From contig WGMT01000021.1 in the NCBI GenBank assembly GCA_016124945.1, forward strand, positions 124,001-188,000: a DNA stretch of 64,000 nt, written 5' to 3'. Each line of letters opens with the position of its first letter. The stretch's first letter is position 1. Under the pieces are notes generated by a model. The model ran no database searches, had not been told where the DNA came from, and saw nothing but the letters and a program-made list of their open reading frames with translations. Shown here one piece after another: positions 26,986-36,290 of the stretch. The stretch comes from a bacterium. Lineage in GTDB: Bacteria; Chloroflexota; Anaerolineae; Caldilineales; Caldilineaceae. The position numbers were made by a program, and so were the translations under genes.

Positions 26986-27996
26986 TCACCGTCCTTGACG
27001 GATCTGGTGGCTGATCCGTGGACGGCTTTCAATAAATTTTTCGAGCCAACGGCGCTGTTCTGTACGGTCGCGCCGGCCGGCAGGGTGTTCGCCGCCGATG
27101 ACATTGTCGAAGAGCGCCAGCAGTTCCACCGCTTCCACAGGCGTCAGCCGATAGTAGGTCTCCTCGGTCTCCAACGAATCGAGCCGTTCCCAGCGGTCGA
27201 TCCAATCGTTGAGGTAGAAGGTGTGGCAGCGACGGCAACGCCAGACGCTGAAGGTGCGTTTGTCGTCTTCGTCGGTGGCGACAATCAGTGCGCCCAGGTT
27301 GGCAATGCGTCCTTGACAGGCGAAGCAAGGCTCTGTCCCCGCGCCGACGCCGCTGCGCTCAACAATGCGCTCGCCCCAGGACGGTTTGGGCGTCTCTGGG
27401 CGCTCAATCCCCAATCGGATCACGATCCGCTGCCATAGGCTGATTGAGGGCTTCGGCGGGCGCGCTTTCAGATCTTTCACCCGTGGTGATGGCGCTTGCC
27501 GGGTCGTTACCGCTGTCCACGCCGGGCACCCAAGGGCGAGGACAGATTGTTCGCGCAGCGCCTCAGGCATTTCCACACTGTCAGAAGAGACAACGCCCCA
27601 CCCGCAACGGCCAAGGGGCAGGGCATCGGGGCCGACCGCGTACTCTGCCCCCCCATCGGTGAGCGGTTGCCAGTGGGCACACTCGCCACAGGTGAAGGCG
27701 CGCCATCCCGCCGCCGCCAGTGCATCGTGGAACGTTTGGGCAAAGTCGCCGGTCAGCGGGTTGTCTAAGCGCAGGAGCGGGTGCGTTTCCCACTGCTCCG
27801 TTGCGCTGCTCTGCAAGTAAAGGACACAGGCCGGCGGCTCGTTGTACCAGAGCAGCCGTGCCCACTGGGCGGGCCGATCCTTGCCCGAAAGCGGCAGCAA
27901 CCGGATACGCTGCATCACGGCAGTCCGGCTGCCGGGGTAGACGCCCGACATCGTCGCTAGGTTAAAGATCTGGTAGCTCGAATCGTCCTGTGACAT
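26986..27996 (-). CDS. Hypothetical protein with two zinc-ribbon-like Cys clusters
   Basis: 336 residues, no signal peptide or helix. One cluster is TCGEC followed by GRCGWG and GCPAW; the other is CFAC (CxxC) followed about 30 residues later by RCRRC (CxxC), a standard zinc-ribbon spacing. The part between is basic and Pro-rich (PSPRVKDLKARPPKP). I do not recognise the family. The Cys knuckles suggest binding of zinc and perhaps nucleic acid or protein. The M23 gene follows 52 bases downstream. Confidence 0.65.
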   Translation of the reverse strand: MSQDDSSYQIFNLATMSGVYPGSRTAVMQRIRLLPLSGKDRPAQWARLLWYNEPPACVLYLQSSATEQWETHPLLRLDNPLTGDFAQTFHDALAAAGWRAFTCGECAHWQPLTDGGAEYAVGPDALPLGRCGWGVVSSDSVEMPEALREQSVLALGCPAWTAVTTRQAPSPRVKDLKARPPKPSISLWQRIVIRLGIERPETPKPSWGERIVERSGVGAGTEPCFACQGRIANLGALIVATDEDDKRTFSVWRCRRCHTFYLNDWIDRWERLDSLETEETYYRLTPVEAVELLALFDNVIGGEHPAGRRDRTEQRRWLEKFIESRPRISHQIRQGR

Positions 27997-28085
27997 GGCC
28001 CCGGCTTTCGTATTTGTCTATTTTACATCAGCCGGGGCGGAATGAGGAAAAGATAGGAGGGAAACCGGTTGCCATCAGTGGTTGT

Positions 28086-29480
28086 CTACTTGTCGTTGGC
28101 CTCGTTGATGAGCGTGCTTGCTTCGAGGACAGCCTCTTCGGGGGAAAGGACATCGTTGAGCACTTTGAGCAGCATGTCGCCTGTGTAGCCCCACATTGCG
28201 TCCAGTTCGGGTTGGTTGGTGAGGGAGACGGCGTTTTGTGCTTGTGCTGTAAAGCCGGCCAGGATTGGATCCTCAATCGGCGCGCCAATCTGCGCAGGGA
28301 CACGCTGTGCCGTCTGCGCCAGGATAGCGCCGCTCTCAGGGCCGGCAAGGTGCAGCGCCAACCGTAGCGCCAACTGCTGCTGCGCCGGCGAGTAGACAGG
28401 GTTAAGCATCACCCCTTCGGCATTGAGCCAGGGCTGTGCCGCTCCTGCCGGGCCCGCGGGGAGGAGCGCGACGCCCAGGGCATCGCCCAACGCCGCTTCG
28501 AGTTCAGCACTGCTCCACGGGCCGTCTACAAAGAAGGCAAATTCACCCTTCTTGAAGCGGTCGATCAACATGCCGTAATCCAGGTCCACGAAGACGCCAG
28601 GGGTGTTGCTCATGGCCGACAGCCAGGCAAGGAACGCAGCTGCGCCGTCACTCTGTTCGAGGATGGCGCGGCCTGTGTCATCGAAGAGCGCGCCGCCGTA
28701 GGCAGGGACGCCCCAGAACAGGTGATAGAAGTTGGCGTAAAGCCCAGCGCCCTGCCTGGGATTGGCCTGGGCAAGCGCCAACATCTCCTCGGTGGTGGTG
28801 GGCAACGCTGCTTCGTCCACAAGGTTGCGGTTGTAGTAGAGCGACACCAGATCAAGGCTGATGGGCAGGCCGTAGAGCTGCTGCTGGTAGCGAAGATTGG
28901 TCACCGTGGCCGGTAGGTAGGCAGACAACGTCTCCTCGCCCACCAAGCCGTCAAGTGGCTGCAATGTCTCTGCATCGGCCAGTTGCTGGAGCCACCACGT
29001 CGGTGCTAGGATCAGATCCGGCCCACCCTCGGCGTAGACGGCGTCGGCGTAGGCTTGGGGCAGTTCGTTGTAGGCCACAAATAGGGTTTCAAGTTGCACG
29101 TCGGGATTGGCGGCCTGGAACGCGCCGAGCATGAGTGAAAGCGCTTCGCCGTCGGCCCCGGCCCAACTGTGCCAGAGGAGCAACCCGCCACGGTCGGTGT
29201 CGGGGGTGGGGGTGGCGGTTGCATCGGGCGTGGCGGTGGCGGCAGGTGTGGCGGTGGCGGCGATGGGTGTGGCCGTCGCTGCGGAAGACGATTGCGCCTC
29301 TGCGTTGGGAGCAGGTGGCACCGCGTCGGGTGTTGTCTGCCCCGTCGTAGCGGGCATCGAAGACGCTGCCTCCGGCGTGGGATCGTCCTGACAGGCGGCG
29401 AGGAAGAACGTCAATGCCGCACAAATCAGGAGCAAATAGAGATGAATTCGACGACGCCCCATCTTTGAAATCTTCAACAT
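28086..29480 (-). CDS. Orphan ABC sugar-binding lipoprotein
   Basis: 464 residues from ATG 29480, with AGGTGG immediately upstream. The lipobox is LAAC near residue 30, then a linker rich in Ala, Thr and Pro (ATATP repeats). The mature fold begins [16 protein letters not shown], with [20 protein letters not shown] and FVDGPW as in maltose-type family 1 binding proteins. No permease gene is next to it, so it may feed a channel encoded elsewhere or act as a sensor lipoprotein. A repeat element lies upstream. Confidence 0.88.
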   Translation of the reverse strand: MLKISKMGRRRIHLYLLLICAALTFFLAACQDDPTPEAASSMPATTGQTTPDAVPPAPNAEAQSSSAATATPIAATATPAATATPDATATPTPDTDRGGLLLWHSWAGADGEALSLMLGAFQAANPDVQLETLFVAYNELPQAYADAVYAEGGPDLILAPTWWLQQLADAETLQPLDGLVGEETLSAYLPATVTNLRYQQQLYGLPISLDLVSLYYNRNLVDEAALPTTTEEMLALAQANPRQGAGLYANFYHLFWGVPAYGGALFDDTGRAILEQSDGAAAFLAWLSAMSNTPGVFVDLDYGMLIDRFKKGEFAFFVDGPWSSAELEAALGDALGVALLPAGPAGAAQPWLNAEGVMLNPVYSPAQQQLALRLALHLAGPESGAILAQTAQRVPAQIGAPIEDPILAGFTAQAQNAVSLTNQPELDAMWGYTGDMLLKVLNDVLSPEEAVLEASTLINEANDK

Positions 29481-29570
29481 AGCCACCTAAATAGTTTTTT
29501 TCAGCCAATAATTTTCTCAGCCGCAAACAATGTTGGGCAGTATAGCATGGAGACGCGGGGGGGGAAAGTA

Positions 29571-29690
29571 AGGGGGGGACTGGGGACTGGGTAGACATGT
29601 TGACGCGTGATGGGCGACATGTCTACCCAATCGCCACTCCCCAATCGCCAGTCCCTAATCCCTAATCCCCAATCCCCAATCCCTACCCAC
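29571..29690. repeat. GGGGACTGGG / CCCCAAT heptamer inverted repeat
   Basis: The left arm (29572-29600) carries GGGGACT and TAGACATGT; the right arm (29617-29690) carries ACATGTCTACCC and then tandem CCCTAAT and CCCCAAT words. These resemble the CCCCART heptamers (STRR) known from heterocystous cyanobacteria. The right end supplies the TAG stop of aroQ. Confidence 0.78.
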
Positions 29691-30120
29691 CCGCTAAATG
29701 ATCGAGCAGTGCCTGTAGCCCCAGGGTATAGCTGCGCCAGCCGAAGCCGCAGATCTGTCCTACGCAGATGGGCGCGAGGACGGATTTGTGCCTGAATTCC
29801 TCGCGGCTGTGGATGTTGCTCAGGTGGACTTCCACCGTGGGCAGCGCCACCCCGGCAATGGCATCGCGCAGCGCGTAGGAATAGTGGGTGAACGCGCCGG
29901 GGTTGATCAAAATGCCGTTGGCCCACGTCCGTGCCTCGTGGATAAAATCGATGAGCGCCCCTTCGTAGTTACTCTGAAAAGGACGTACCTCATGTGCGCT
30001 GCCTGCCACTTCGATCACCCGCTGGTTGATCAGAGCCAGCGTCACCGTGCCGTAAATGCTCTTCTCGCGCACGCCCAAAAGATTGAGATTCGGCCCGTGG
30101 ATGAGGGCGATGGTGGCCAA
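29683..30120 (-). CDS. aroQ: 3-dehydroquinate dehydratase, type II
   Basis: 145 residues from TTG at 30120, which has AAGGAG seven bases upstream and puts the first strand ([15 protein letters not shown]) at the usual place; a longer frame runs into a repeat. The signature HGPNLNLLG, the PGAFTHYS loop with the catalytic His and the [11 protein letters not shown] segment mark the dodecameric type II enzyme. It removes water from 3-dehydroquinate in the shikimate pathway, the step after the DHQ synthase encoded just upstream. The TAG stop comes from a repeat word. Confidence 0.95.
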   Translation of the reverse strand: MATIALIHGPNLNLLGVREKSIYGTVTLALINQRVIEVAGSAHEVRPFQSNYEGALIDFIHEARTWANGILINPGAFTHYSYALRDAIAGVALPTVEVHLSNIHSREEFRHKSVLAPICVGQICGFGWRSYTLGLQALLDHLAGG

Positions 30121-30142
30121 GGTCTGCTCCTTCTTGCGAATG

Positions 30143-30239
30143 GAAAATGAATGAATGATGAATAAAGATTGGGTTAACCGAGTTGCCACTTCAAACGACA
30201 AAAACTTCGTCTACCCAATCTTTATTCATCATTCATCTC
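30143..30239. repeat. AATGAATGATGAATAAAG inverted repeat
   Basis: The left arm (30145-30173, ATGAATGATGAATAAAG then ATTGGGT) and the right arm (30212-30238, its complement) enclose about 40 bases. It fills the gap between aroKB and aroQ, upstream of the aroQ ribosome-binding site. Confidence 0.78.
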
Positions 30240-30242
30240 TCT

Positions 30243-31850
30243 TCAAAGTATCTTCCGAATCGTATCCGCCACAATCTCCTCCCCCGGATTGTCGATCATC
30301 GTGACATCGCCAATCCCCTGGGGGATGATGAAGCGGATGGTTTTGCCCTGGCGTTTTTTGTCTTGACCCATGGCGGCGCGGATGGCGGCGACGTCGTACC
30401 CCGGCGCGCGGACAGGCAGGCCGAGCCGATCCAGCAGGTCGCGGATGCGGGTGACAAGCGCCGGATCACAGCGCCCTATCGCAGCGGACAGTTCGGCGGC
30501 GGCCACCAGCCCAATGGCCACGCCTTCGCCGTGGCGGATGGTGTATTCGCTCACCTGCTCGATAGCGTGGCCGAAGGTATGCCCCAGGTTGAGGACAGCA
30601 CGCCGCCCCCGCTCAAACGGGTCTTCGATGACAATGTCCACTTTTACCTGCACGGCGTCGCGCACCAGTTGGGGCAGGTTGGTCGGCCCCACGCCTTCCA
30701 GTTGTTGGAAGAGGGCGGGCGCGCCGATGATGCCATGTTTGACGATTTCGGCCATCCCGGCGCGGAATTCTGCGCCGGGCAACGTAGACAAGACCGCTGT
30801 GTCAATGATCACCAAAGCAGGCTGCTTGAATGCGCCCACCAGGTTCTTCCCCTGCGGCAGATCGACGCCGGTTTTGCCCCCCACCGACGCATCCACCATC
30901 GCCAGCAAAGAGGTGGGAATCTGCACGAAGGGGACGCCGCGCAGGTAACTGGCTGCGGCAAAGCCGGCCATGTCGCCAATCACGCCGCCGCCCAGGCTGA
31001 TCACGGCGCTACGCCTGTCCAAACCACCCGCGATGAACTGGGTGTAGAGCGAAGCGATGTTCTCCAGCGTCTTGTGCTGCTCGCCCTCAGGCACCGTACA
31101 CAGGACAGGCTCATAGCTCGCCCCGCGCAGACTGGCGGCCAGCGTCTCGGCGTGGACTTCGGCCAGGATCGGGTTGGTGACAATCGCAACCGGTCCCCGT
31201 GTCAGCTTGCGGTTGGCCAGGAGCGTCCCCGCGGCGCTGAGTAGACCGTCTCCGATGCAGATGTCGTAGTCGTCCTCGGGCGAGGGGACGTGGATGCGTG
31301 TCATGCCAGGCACTTCGGCGTTGGCCGCCAGCGCCTCAATCACACGGTCCAAAATCGTGTGGGGCGACGCGCCGTCGGTGGGCACCTGCAGTGGAATCTC
31401 GGCGTAGGCGTTGCGGCGGCTTGCCAGCAGTTGCTCAATACGGAGACGGCGGTCGCCCTCTTCACTCTTGAGCAGTGGACGGTCCTCTGCCGCGGCCAGC
31501 CGTGCGAGGATGGCGTCGACGCTCGCCGTGAGGCAGACAATCGGGCCACTTTCGGCCAGCGCCTGCCGGTTGGCGTGGCTGACCAGCGCGCCGCCGCCAG
31601 TGGCGATCACCAGCCCGCGCCGCTCGGCCAATTGTTGGCAAAGCTGTGCCTCCGCCGTGCGAAAGAGCGCCTCGCCTTCCACCGCAAAGACCTCGGCAAT
31701 CGGTTTGCCGAAATGGGCAACCAATTGCTCGTCCATGTCCACAAACGGACGGTCGAGCCGATCTGCCAATAACCGGCCAATCGTTGTCTTGCCCGTGCCC
31801 ATAAAGCCGGTGAGGATCACATTGGCGTCGTTTAGAGTTTCAAGTGTCAT
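30243..31850 (-). CDS. aroKB: Bifunctional shikimate kinase / 3-dehydroquinate synthase
   Basis: 535 residues from ATG 31850. Residues 10-175 are shikimate kinase: Walker A GFMGTGKTT, the VDMDEQL strand and ATGGGAL. Residues about 185-535 are DHQ synthase: the NAD-binding SLGGGVIGDMAGFAA, SVGGKTGVDLPQGKN with lysines for phosphate, and the zinc ligands EIVKHG and NLGHTFGHA. One protein thus makes 3-dehydroquinate and later phosphorylates shikimate. aroQ follows downstream on the same strand and aroC lies 3 kb upstream. No clear ribosome-binding site precedes the ATG; the ORF is open upstream into repeat sequence. Confidence 0.95.
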   Translation of the reverse strand: MTLETLNDANVILTGFMGTGKTTIGRLLADRLDRPFVDMDEQLVAHFGKPIAEVFAVEGEALFRTAEAQLCQQLAERRGLVIATGGGALVSHANRQALAESGPIVCLTASVDAILARLAAAEDRPLLKSEEGDRRLRIEQLLASRRNAYAEIPLQVPTDGASPHTILDRVIEALAANAEVPGMTRIHVPSPEDDYDICIGDGLLSAAGTLLANRKLTRGPVAIVTNPILAEVHAETLAASLRGASYEPVLCTVPEGEQHKTLENIASLYTQFIAGGLDRRSAVISLGGGVIGDMAGFAAASYLRGVPFVQIPTSLLAMVDASVGGKTGVDLPQGKNLVGAFKQPALVIIDTAVLSTLPGAEFRAGMAEIVKHGIIGAPALFQQLEGVGPTNLPQLVRDAVQVKVDIVIEDPFERGRRAVLNLGHTFGHAIEQVSEYTIRHGEGVAIGLVAAAELSAAIGRCDPALVTRIRDLLDRLGLPVRAPGYDVAAIRAAMGQDKKRQGKTIRFIIPQGIGDVTMIDNPGEEIVADTIRKIL

Positions 31851-31869
31851 GGTGGGTGTGGGTGTGGTG

Positions 31870-31915
31870 TGGTGGGAGACGACAAACGACAGACGACAGA
31901 CGACTGTCGTCTCGT
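31870..31915. repeat. GACGACA heptamer tandem/inverted repeat
   Basis: Copies of AACGACA and GACGACA lead into GACGACTGTCGTC, so the 3' end folds back on the last repeats. It lies just upstream of the aroKB start codon and is related to the elements at 3750-3806 and 59506-59575. Confidence 0.7.
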
Positions 31916-31989
31916 GTTGCAAAGTCTATCCCTGCGCGCGGCAAAGGTCAAACTACAGCCTAAATCACCAGGAATTCCAAATCTGCCGC

Positions 31990-32078
31990 CAATAGAACGC
32001 GGATGAAGCGGATTGAGCAGATCCAGACGGATAAAAGCGCAAAAAATCAGCTTAAATCCGCTTAATCCGCGCTCTATT
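31990..32078. repeat. GCGGATTGA nonamer inverted repeat (intergenic copy)
   Basis: The left arm AATAGAACGCGGATGAAGCG (31990-32009) runs into GATTGAGCAGA (32010-32020); the right arm (32047-32077) is the complement, ending CGCGCTCTATT. The same arms, including the outer AGAACGCGGAT / ATCCGCGTTCT pair, are found inside larC at 58944-59047. Here it lies 3' of the beta-sandwich protein gene. Confidence 0.82.
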
Positions 32079-32105
32079 CTGATCGAATTCGGACTTCCTG
32101 ATGAA

Positions 32106-34286
32106 TCATGGCAAGATCCCGTCGATCTGCGGTAGGTAGTGTTGGTAGGGCTGGTTCGTTTCGGTGAAGACGGAACGGATCTGCACCGAGACGGGCACCA
32201 CGCTGCGTCCTGTGCTTGTCTCGGCGTTAAGCGTCAACACCGTAGACAAGATGTCATAGGTGATTGGGCGGGTGACGGTGACGGTCAACGTGGTTGCAAC
32301 AGGCGGCAGGACGGCTGTGCGCTCGGCGTGGGGTGGCGTCAGCGCGGGTACGGTGCCGGTCATGGGGGACACTTGGATCCATTCGGCTTGGTCGCTCAGT
32401 CGGGCTGTCCACTGCATCGCTTCCGTCGCCGAAAAACTGATGGTTGCCGTCAGATATTCAACGTTCTCGAAGGCGGCGACAGGGTTCCAGTTGAGAACGA
32501 TCTCGTCTTCGGGGGGGAGCCAGCCATCGACCAACTGTGGCCCATCCAGCCCTGGGAAGGTGACAAACCAATCCACCGAAACTTCACTCCAGCGCCCGGG
32601 CTTGTCTTCGGCAGGGTTGCCGAAGAAGAGCAGATCGGGCGTTGTGGCGTTTTCGCCGTGCAAATACCAGTTCAACGAGCAGTCGCTTTCGGGCCACCAA
32701 CCAATGAGTTCATTGTCCACATAGAAAAAAGCCGTGCCGTTGATGTAATCGGCGGTGACGATGGTCTCCATATTGCCAAGATGGGCGTAGGCAGGCAGCA
32801 GTTCCAACCGCCAGAAATATTTTTCTTGACAGGTGGGGAAGATGAATTGTCCACGCCCGGCTGTGGTGGTGTCGAGGAGGGTGTAGAACATCGCCCCCGT
32901 AAAGTAGGGGACATGCCCACCGTTGCTCACTTCGACGCCGTAGCCTTCGGCGCTCTGTTTCGCCTTCCACGCATAGCGGATATTGCCGTGGTTGGGCCGC
33001 CAATCAACGTAGGTGGGTGGATCGGCCAGTAGCGCCCGCGCCGACGCACTCTCCTCGACTGTGCTGCGCTGATCCAGGTAGCGGGCCGCGCCTCTCCCCG
33101 CCGGGGGGACAAATTGACGCAGATCGTCGTAGATCCCCCACACCGGCACGCCGGTGGCGTCGCCGTTGTTGCTGATGACGGCGTGGCTTGCGTCCACATT
33201 GGTCTGGGAATTTCGGGGATCGTTGTCGAGTAGGAGCCGCCAATTGCTGGGCATTGCCCTGCTGTCGCCGTCGAAGTCCTCGAACCAGTGGGGCGTGTTG
33301 GCGAAAGGACCGGGTGGCAGTTGGCTGCTGTAGATGTTGGGTGCATCGTTGGGTGTCGACGCTTCTTCCGCTATGGCTTGCTGGATGCCGGGCTGCGCCG
33401 GTGGCGTGGTGGATGGCGCATAGACGCGCAGCCAGTCCAGATCAATGTCGATCCAGCCGGTGGCGCGTTCCAGGTAGGCCAGCGACCCCAGGTAGAAGAC
33501 GTCGGGGCGGGTGGCGGCGTAGGGGTAGTGTTTGAAGGTGCTCAACGCCGTCGTCAGCAGTGGTTTGCCGTCGACAGAGAGGACCAGCCGATCTTCGCTC
33601 TCCAGGTGATCGATGGTGACAATGATCCACTCGGCGTAGGCATCGATGTACCCATGATCGCCCAGATCGACAATGTGGTTGCCCCGATCCACGCCCAGGA
33701 TGATCCCGCGCCACGCTTCCATGGCGCGGTTGTTGTCTGCACCTACATAATAAAGCGGCCCCGCGTAGGACGGTGTATGGCCGTCGGCGTAAAGCGAAAT
33801 ACGGTGATCGTCCACCGATTCGATGCGGAAGCGCACACGCAGCGCCAACCGATAGTCGCCGCTGTTGGGGATCCAATCGATGCGCCGCTCGGTAAAAGGA
33901 ATGTCGTAGGTGGTGGCGCTGTCGTCGACCAGGTAGAGGTAGGGAAAGGAGACGTCCTGGCCCACGACGCCCACCTGAAGCGCGCCGCTGTTGACCTGTA
34001 CGTAGCCGTTGGCGGGTGGTTGGTAGGCGGCGGCGCTCATGGCGCCCTGCACCGACCAATGCGCGGGGACTTCATCGCAGTTGAACTCGTCGGCGAAGTA
34101 GAGAAACCAACCTTCCGGCTGGTGCGGATCCTGGGCGGGTGATGCTGTACACGATTGCAGTGCCGCCAGCGTGCGATCCTCGGCGACGAAAATGCCGATG
34201 AGCCCGGCAGAGAAGAGCAGTGTTGTGGTGAGCAGCGCGGTGGTGAAGCGCCTAGAGCAAGATGGGAAGGCAAGTTTTCGGTTCAT
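32106..34286 (-). CDS. Secreted protein with two beta-sandwich (LamG/GH16-like) modules
   Basis: About 726 residues from ATG 34286 (34307 is also possible; neither has a good site). The N-end has a signal-like helix (FTTALLTTTLLFSAGLIGIF). Two similar modules follow: WFLYFADEFNCDEVPAHW near residue 65 and HWFEDFDGDSRAMPSNW near residue 330, each followed by beta-rich sequence with Trp-rich edges (GWIDIDLDWLRVYAP; WSEVSVDWFVTFPG). A BACON-like end module follows (MQWTARLSDQAEWIQVSP). No glycosidase Glu motif is seen, so it is probably a carbohydrate- or surface-binding protein. It sits between the small kinase gene and aroKB, with which it has no obvious link. Confidence 0.65.
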   Translation of the reverse strand: MNRKLAFPSCSRRFTTALLTTTLLFSAGLIGIFVAEDRTLAALQSCTASPAQDPHQPEGWFLYFADEFNCDEVPAHWSVQGAMSAAAYQPPANGYVQVNSGALQVGVVGQDVSFPYLYLVDDSATTYDIPFTERRIDWIPNSGDYRLALRVRFRIESVDDHRISLYADGHTPSYAGPLYYVGADNNRAMEAWRGIILGVDRGNHIVDLGDHGYIDAYAEWIIVTIDHLESEDRLVLSVDGKPLLTTALSTFKHYPYAATRPDVFYLGSLAYLERATGWIDIDLDWLRVYAPSTTPPAQPGIQQAIAEEASTPNDAPNIYSSQLPPGPFANTPHWFEDFDGDSRAMPSNWRLLLDNDPRNSQTNVDASHAVISNNGDATGVPVWGIYDDLRQFVPPAGRGAARYLDQRSTVEESASARALLADPPTYVDWRPNHGNIRYAWKAKQSAEGYGVEVSNGGHVPYFTGAMFYTLLDTTTAGRGQFIFPTCQEKYFWRLELLPAYAHLGNMETIVTADYINGTAFFYVDNELIGWWPESDCSLNWYLHGENATTPDLLFFGNPAEDKPGRWSEVSVDWFVTFPGLDGPQLVDGWLPPEDEIVLNWNPVAAFENVEYLTATISFSATEAMQWTARLSDQAEWIQVSPMTGTVPALTPPHAERTAVLPPVATTLTVTVTRPITYDILSTVLTLNAETSTGRSVVPVSVQIRSVFTETNQPYQHYLPQIDGILP

Positions 34287-34309
34287 CTGTCCAATGGGTG
34301 GGAACATGG

Positions 34310-34834
34310 TTACAAGAGTGTAACCAGGCGGTCGCACACCAGCGCCAGAAGCACAGAGACATGTTGTGTCGTGTCCACCGGCAGATGATGTGCAGGATCG
34401 ATTGGGTAGTTGAAGCAGCCGTTGTAACGAATGAGCAACGTCTGCATGTCTGCCCAATTATTGATTTTGTGGGGCGATTCTTCAGGTGGGCGGGCATCCA
34501 AGCGGCGTCGCCACTCGTCCTCGTTGAGTTTTGTCTCCACCACGAGGATCTGCGCGCCTTGTGTTGAGGCCAATCGGCAGCCTTCGGCGTAGCTCTGCGG
34601 ATAGGAGAGCGGCGTATCGACGATACAACTCACGCCGAGGCCGAGTTGGGTGGCGGCAATGCGCCAGGCGATGTCGTAGGCCAGGCCGTTGCCATTGGGC
34701 AGATCGAGTGTGAAATCCTTGACGTCGTCCTTGTCGATGAGCGGCCATCCCAAATGATAGGCCAGGGCGCGCGCCAGTGTGCTCTTGCCGGTGCCAGGAT
34801 GCCCTTTCATTAAAACAAGGACGGGTGCACTCAC
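34310..34834 (-). CDS. P-loop kinase (AAA_33 / zeta-toxin-like fold)
   Basis: 174 residues starting with GTG at 34834; the GGAG before it lies in the end of aroC, five bases away, so translation is probably coupled. Walker A is GHPGTGKST at residues 11-19, followed by WPLIDKDDVKD, typical of small kinases of the AAA_33 group. The substrate is not known; the position after aroC does not decide it. No lid Arg motif is certain. Confidence 0.8.
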   Translation of the reverse strand: MSAPVLVLMKGHPGTGKSTLARALAYHLGWPLIDKDDVKDFTLDLPNGNGLAYDIAWRIAATQLGLGVSCIVDTPLSYPQSYAEGCRLASTQGAQILVVETKLNEDEWRRRLDARPPEESPHKINNWADMQTLLIRYNGCFNYPIDPAHHLPVDTTQHVSVLLALVCDRLVTLL

Positions 34835-34839
34835 TCGAT

Positions 34840-36117
34840 CTACTCCGTGCCCGGCTTTGTACCCGAAAAGAGTTGAAACACCGCCGGATCCACCCGGGCA
34901 GACTGGTGCATGAGGACGGCATTGACCATCTCGATGGCCATGCGCGACTCCAGCGTCACCCCGGCGCGCACCCCCACACAGGGATCATGGCGTCCTTTTT
35001 GCAACTCGAAGTCGATCTCTTCCAAGTTCTTGCGCACCGACTGTTGCGGCTTGACGATGGTCGAAGTCGGTTTGAAGCCGACGCGGCAGACGACGGGCAT
35101 GCCAGTGGTTATGCCACCAAGGAGGCCGCCGTGGCTGTTGGCCTGGTAGCCGCTGCGGCGGATGGGATCATTGTTCTGGCTGCCCAACCGTTCAATGACC
35201 TGGCTGCCGTGGCCGATTTCGCACGATTGCACGGCGTTGAGGCCACCCAGCGCGCCCATCAAACGGATCTTGAGGCTCTGGTAGAGTGGTTCACCGATGA
35301 GGGCAGGCGGGTTAATTGCCACCACCTCCACCGCCGCGCCGATGGAATCGCCGTCGATGCGGGTACGTTTGATCAGCTCGGCCGCTTCGGCGGCAAAGGC
35401 CGGGTCGAGCGACTGGATCTCCGCCGTCGCCAGTACCTCTTCGACGGCGTTGATTTCGTCCGCGGGGACGGTGAGCGATTGGCGGCGGTGGATGATCTCT
35501 TCGAAGTGGGCGGCCAGGCTCTTTTCCGTCTTCAACGGGCCGACTTGCACAATAGACGAAAGGAAGACCGTGCCGAAAATCTGTTGCAAATAGAGCCGCG
35601 CTATCGAGCCGCCTACCACGTCGCTAATCGTGGATCGATAGCTGGATCGTCCGCCGCCGCGGATATCCACAAAGCCCTGCGATTTGTGGTATTTGACCAG
35701 ATCGGTGTGGCCGGGGCGCACCTCGCCCTGGTCACCGGCAAATTGGTTGTAGTGTTGGGATCGTTTCGAGGTGGAAAGGACCAGTGCAGCGATGGGTTCG
35801 CCGGTGGTGTGGCCTGCTTCGTAGCTCTCTGTCTCCTGCGCCGCACCATCAACCGTCACCTGGATCGACGGGCCTGAGGTGAGGCGATCGAGATTGCCTT
35901 CATCGTAGAGGCCAGAGAGGAGCAGTACTTTGTCGTCCTCGTGGCGGGGAGTACCATGACGGTTGCTGCCGGGACGGCGACGGTCGAGATAGCGCTGAAC
36001 GGCTCCCCGTTCCACAAAGAGGCCGGGCGGGCAACCAAAGACAATCGTCGTCACGCCAGGCCCGTGCGATTCCCCTGCACCGGCCACGGCGAAGAGAGGG
36101 CCACCGAGTAGTTCCAT
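34840..36117 (-). CDS. aroC: Chorismate synthase
   Basis: 425 residues, somewhat longer than the usual 360-400. Signature segments are GESHG near residue 16, the VRPGHTDLVKY loop, RGGGRSSYRST and NSHGGLLGGITTG. The enzyme turns EPSP to chorismate with reduced FMN. It is the first gene of a minus-strand run that includes the small kinase, and aroKB and aroQ follow beyond a secreted-protein gene, so the aro genes are grouped but not contiguous. No clear ribosome-binding site precedes the ATG, and a repeat lies 75 bases upstream. Confidence 0.96.
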   Translation of the reverse strand: MELLGGPLFAVAGAGESHGPGVTTIVFGCPPGLFVERGAVQRYLDRRRPGSNRHGTPRHEDDKVLLLSGLYDEGNLDRLTSGPSIQVTVDGAAQETESYEAGHTTGEPIAALVLSTSKRSQHYNQFAGDQGEVRPGHTDLVKYHKSQGFVDIRGGGRSSYRSTISDVVGGSIARLYLQQIFGTVFLSSIVQVGPLKTEKSLAAHFEEIIHRRQSLTVPADEINAVEEVLATAEIQSLDPAFAAEAAELIKRTRIDGDSIGAAVEVVAINPPALIGEPLYQSLKIRLMGALGGLNAVQSCEIGHGSQVIERLGSQNNDPIRRSGYQANSHGGLLGGITTGMPVVCRVGFKPTSTIVKPQQSVRKNLEEIDFELQKGRHDPCVGVRAGVTLESRMAIEMVNAVLMHQSARVDPAVFQLFSGTKPGTE

Positions 36118-36189
36118 GAAGGGTGTGCTTTCAGTGCATGGTGCGTGGGCAGAGTCTCATGCTGTTTTGGTTTGTAAGAAATCTGTTTC

Positions 36190-36290
36190 AAACATAGTGC
36201 GTAGTGCGTGTACCAGTCTACGCACTACACTTGGAACAGCCAATCTTCAAGCCCACAGTACAAGTGGCTCTAACTACGCACTACGTTTCC
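36190..36290. repeat. GTAGTGC-type inverted repeat
   Basis: Left words TAGTGCGTAGTGCGTG (36195-36210), a middle CTACGCACTACACTTG and a right arm CTACGCACTACG (36273-36284) make alternative stems. Read on the minus strand it gives the last residues (GNVVRS) and the TAG stop of the HD-domain gene. A related hairpin is at 43485-43534. Confidence 0.72.
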
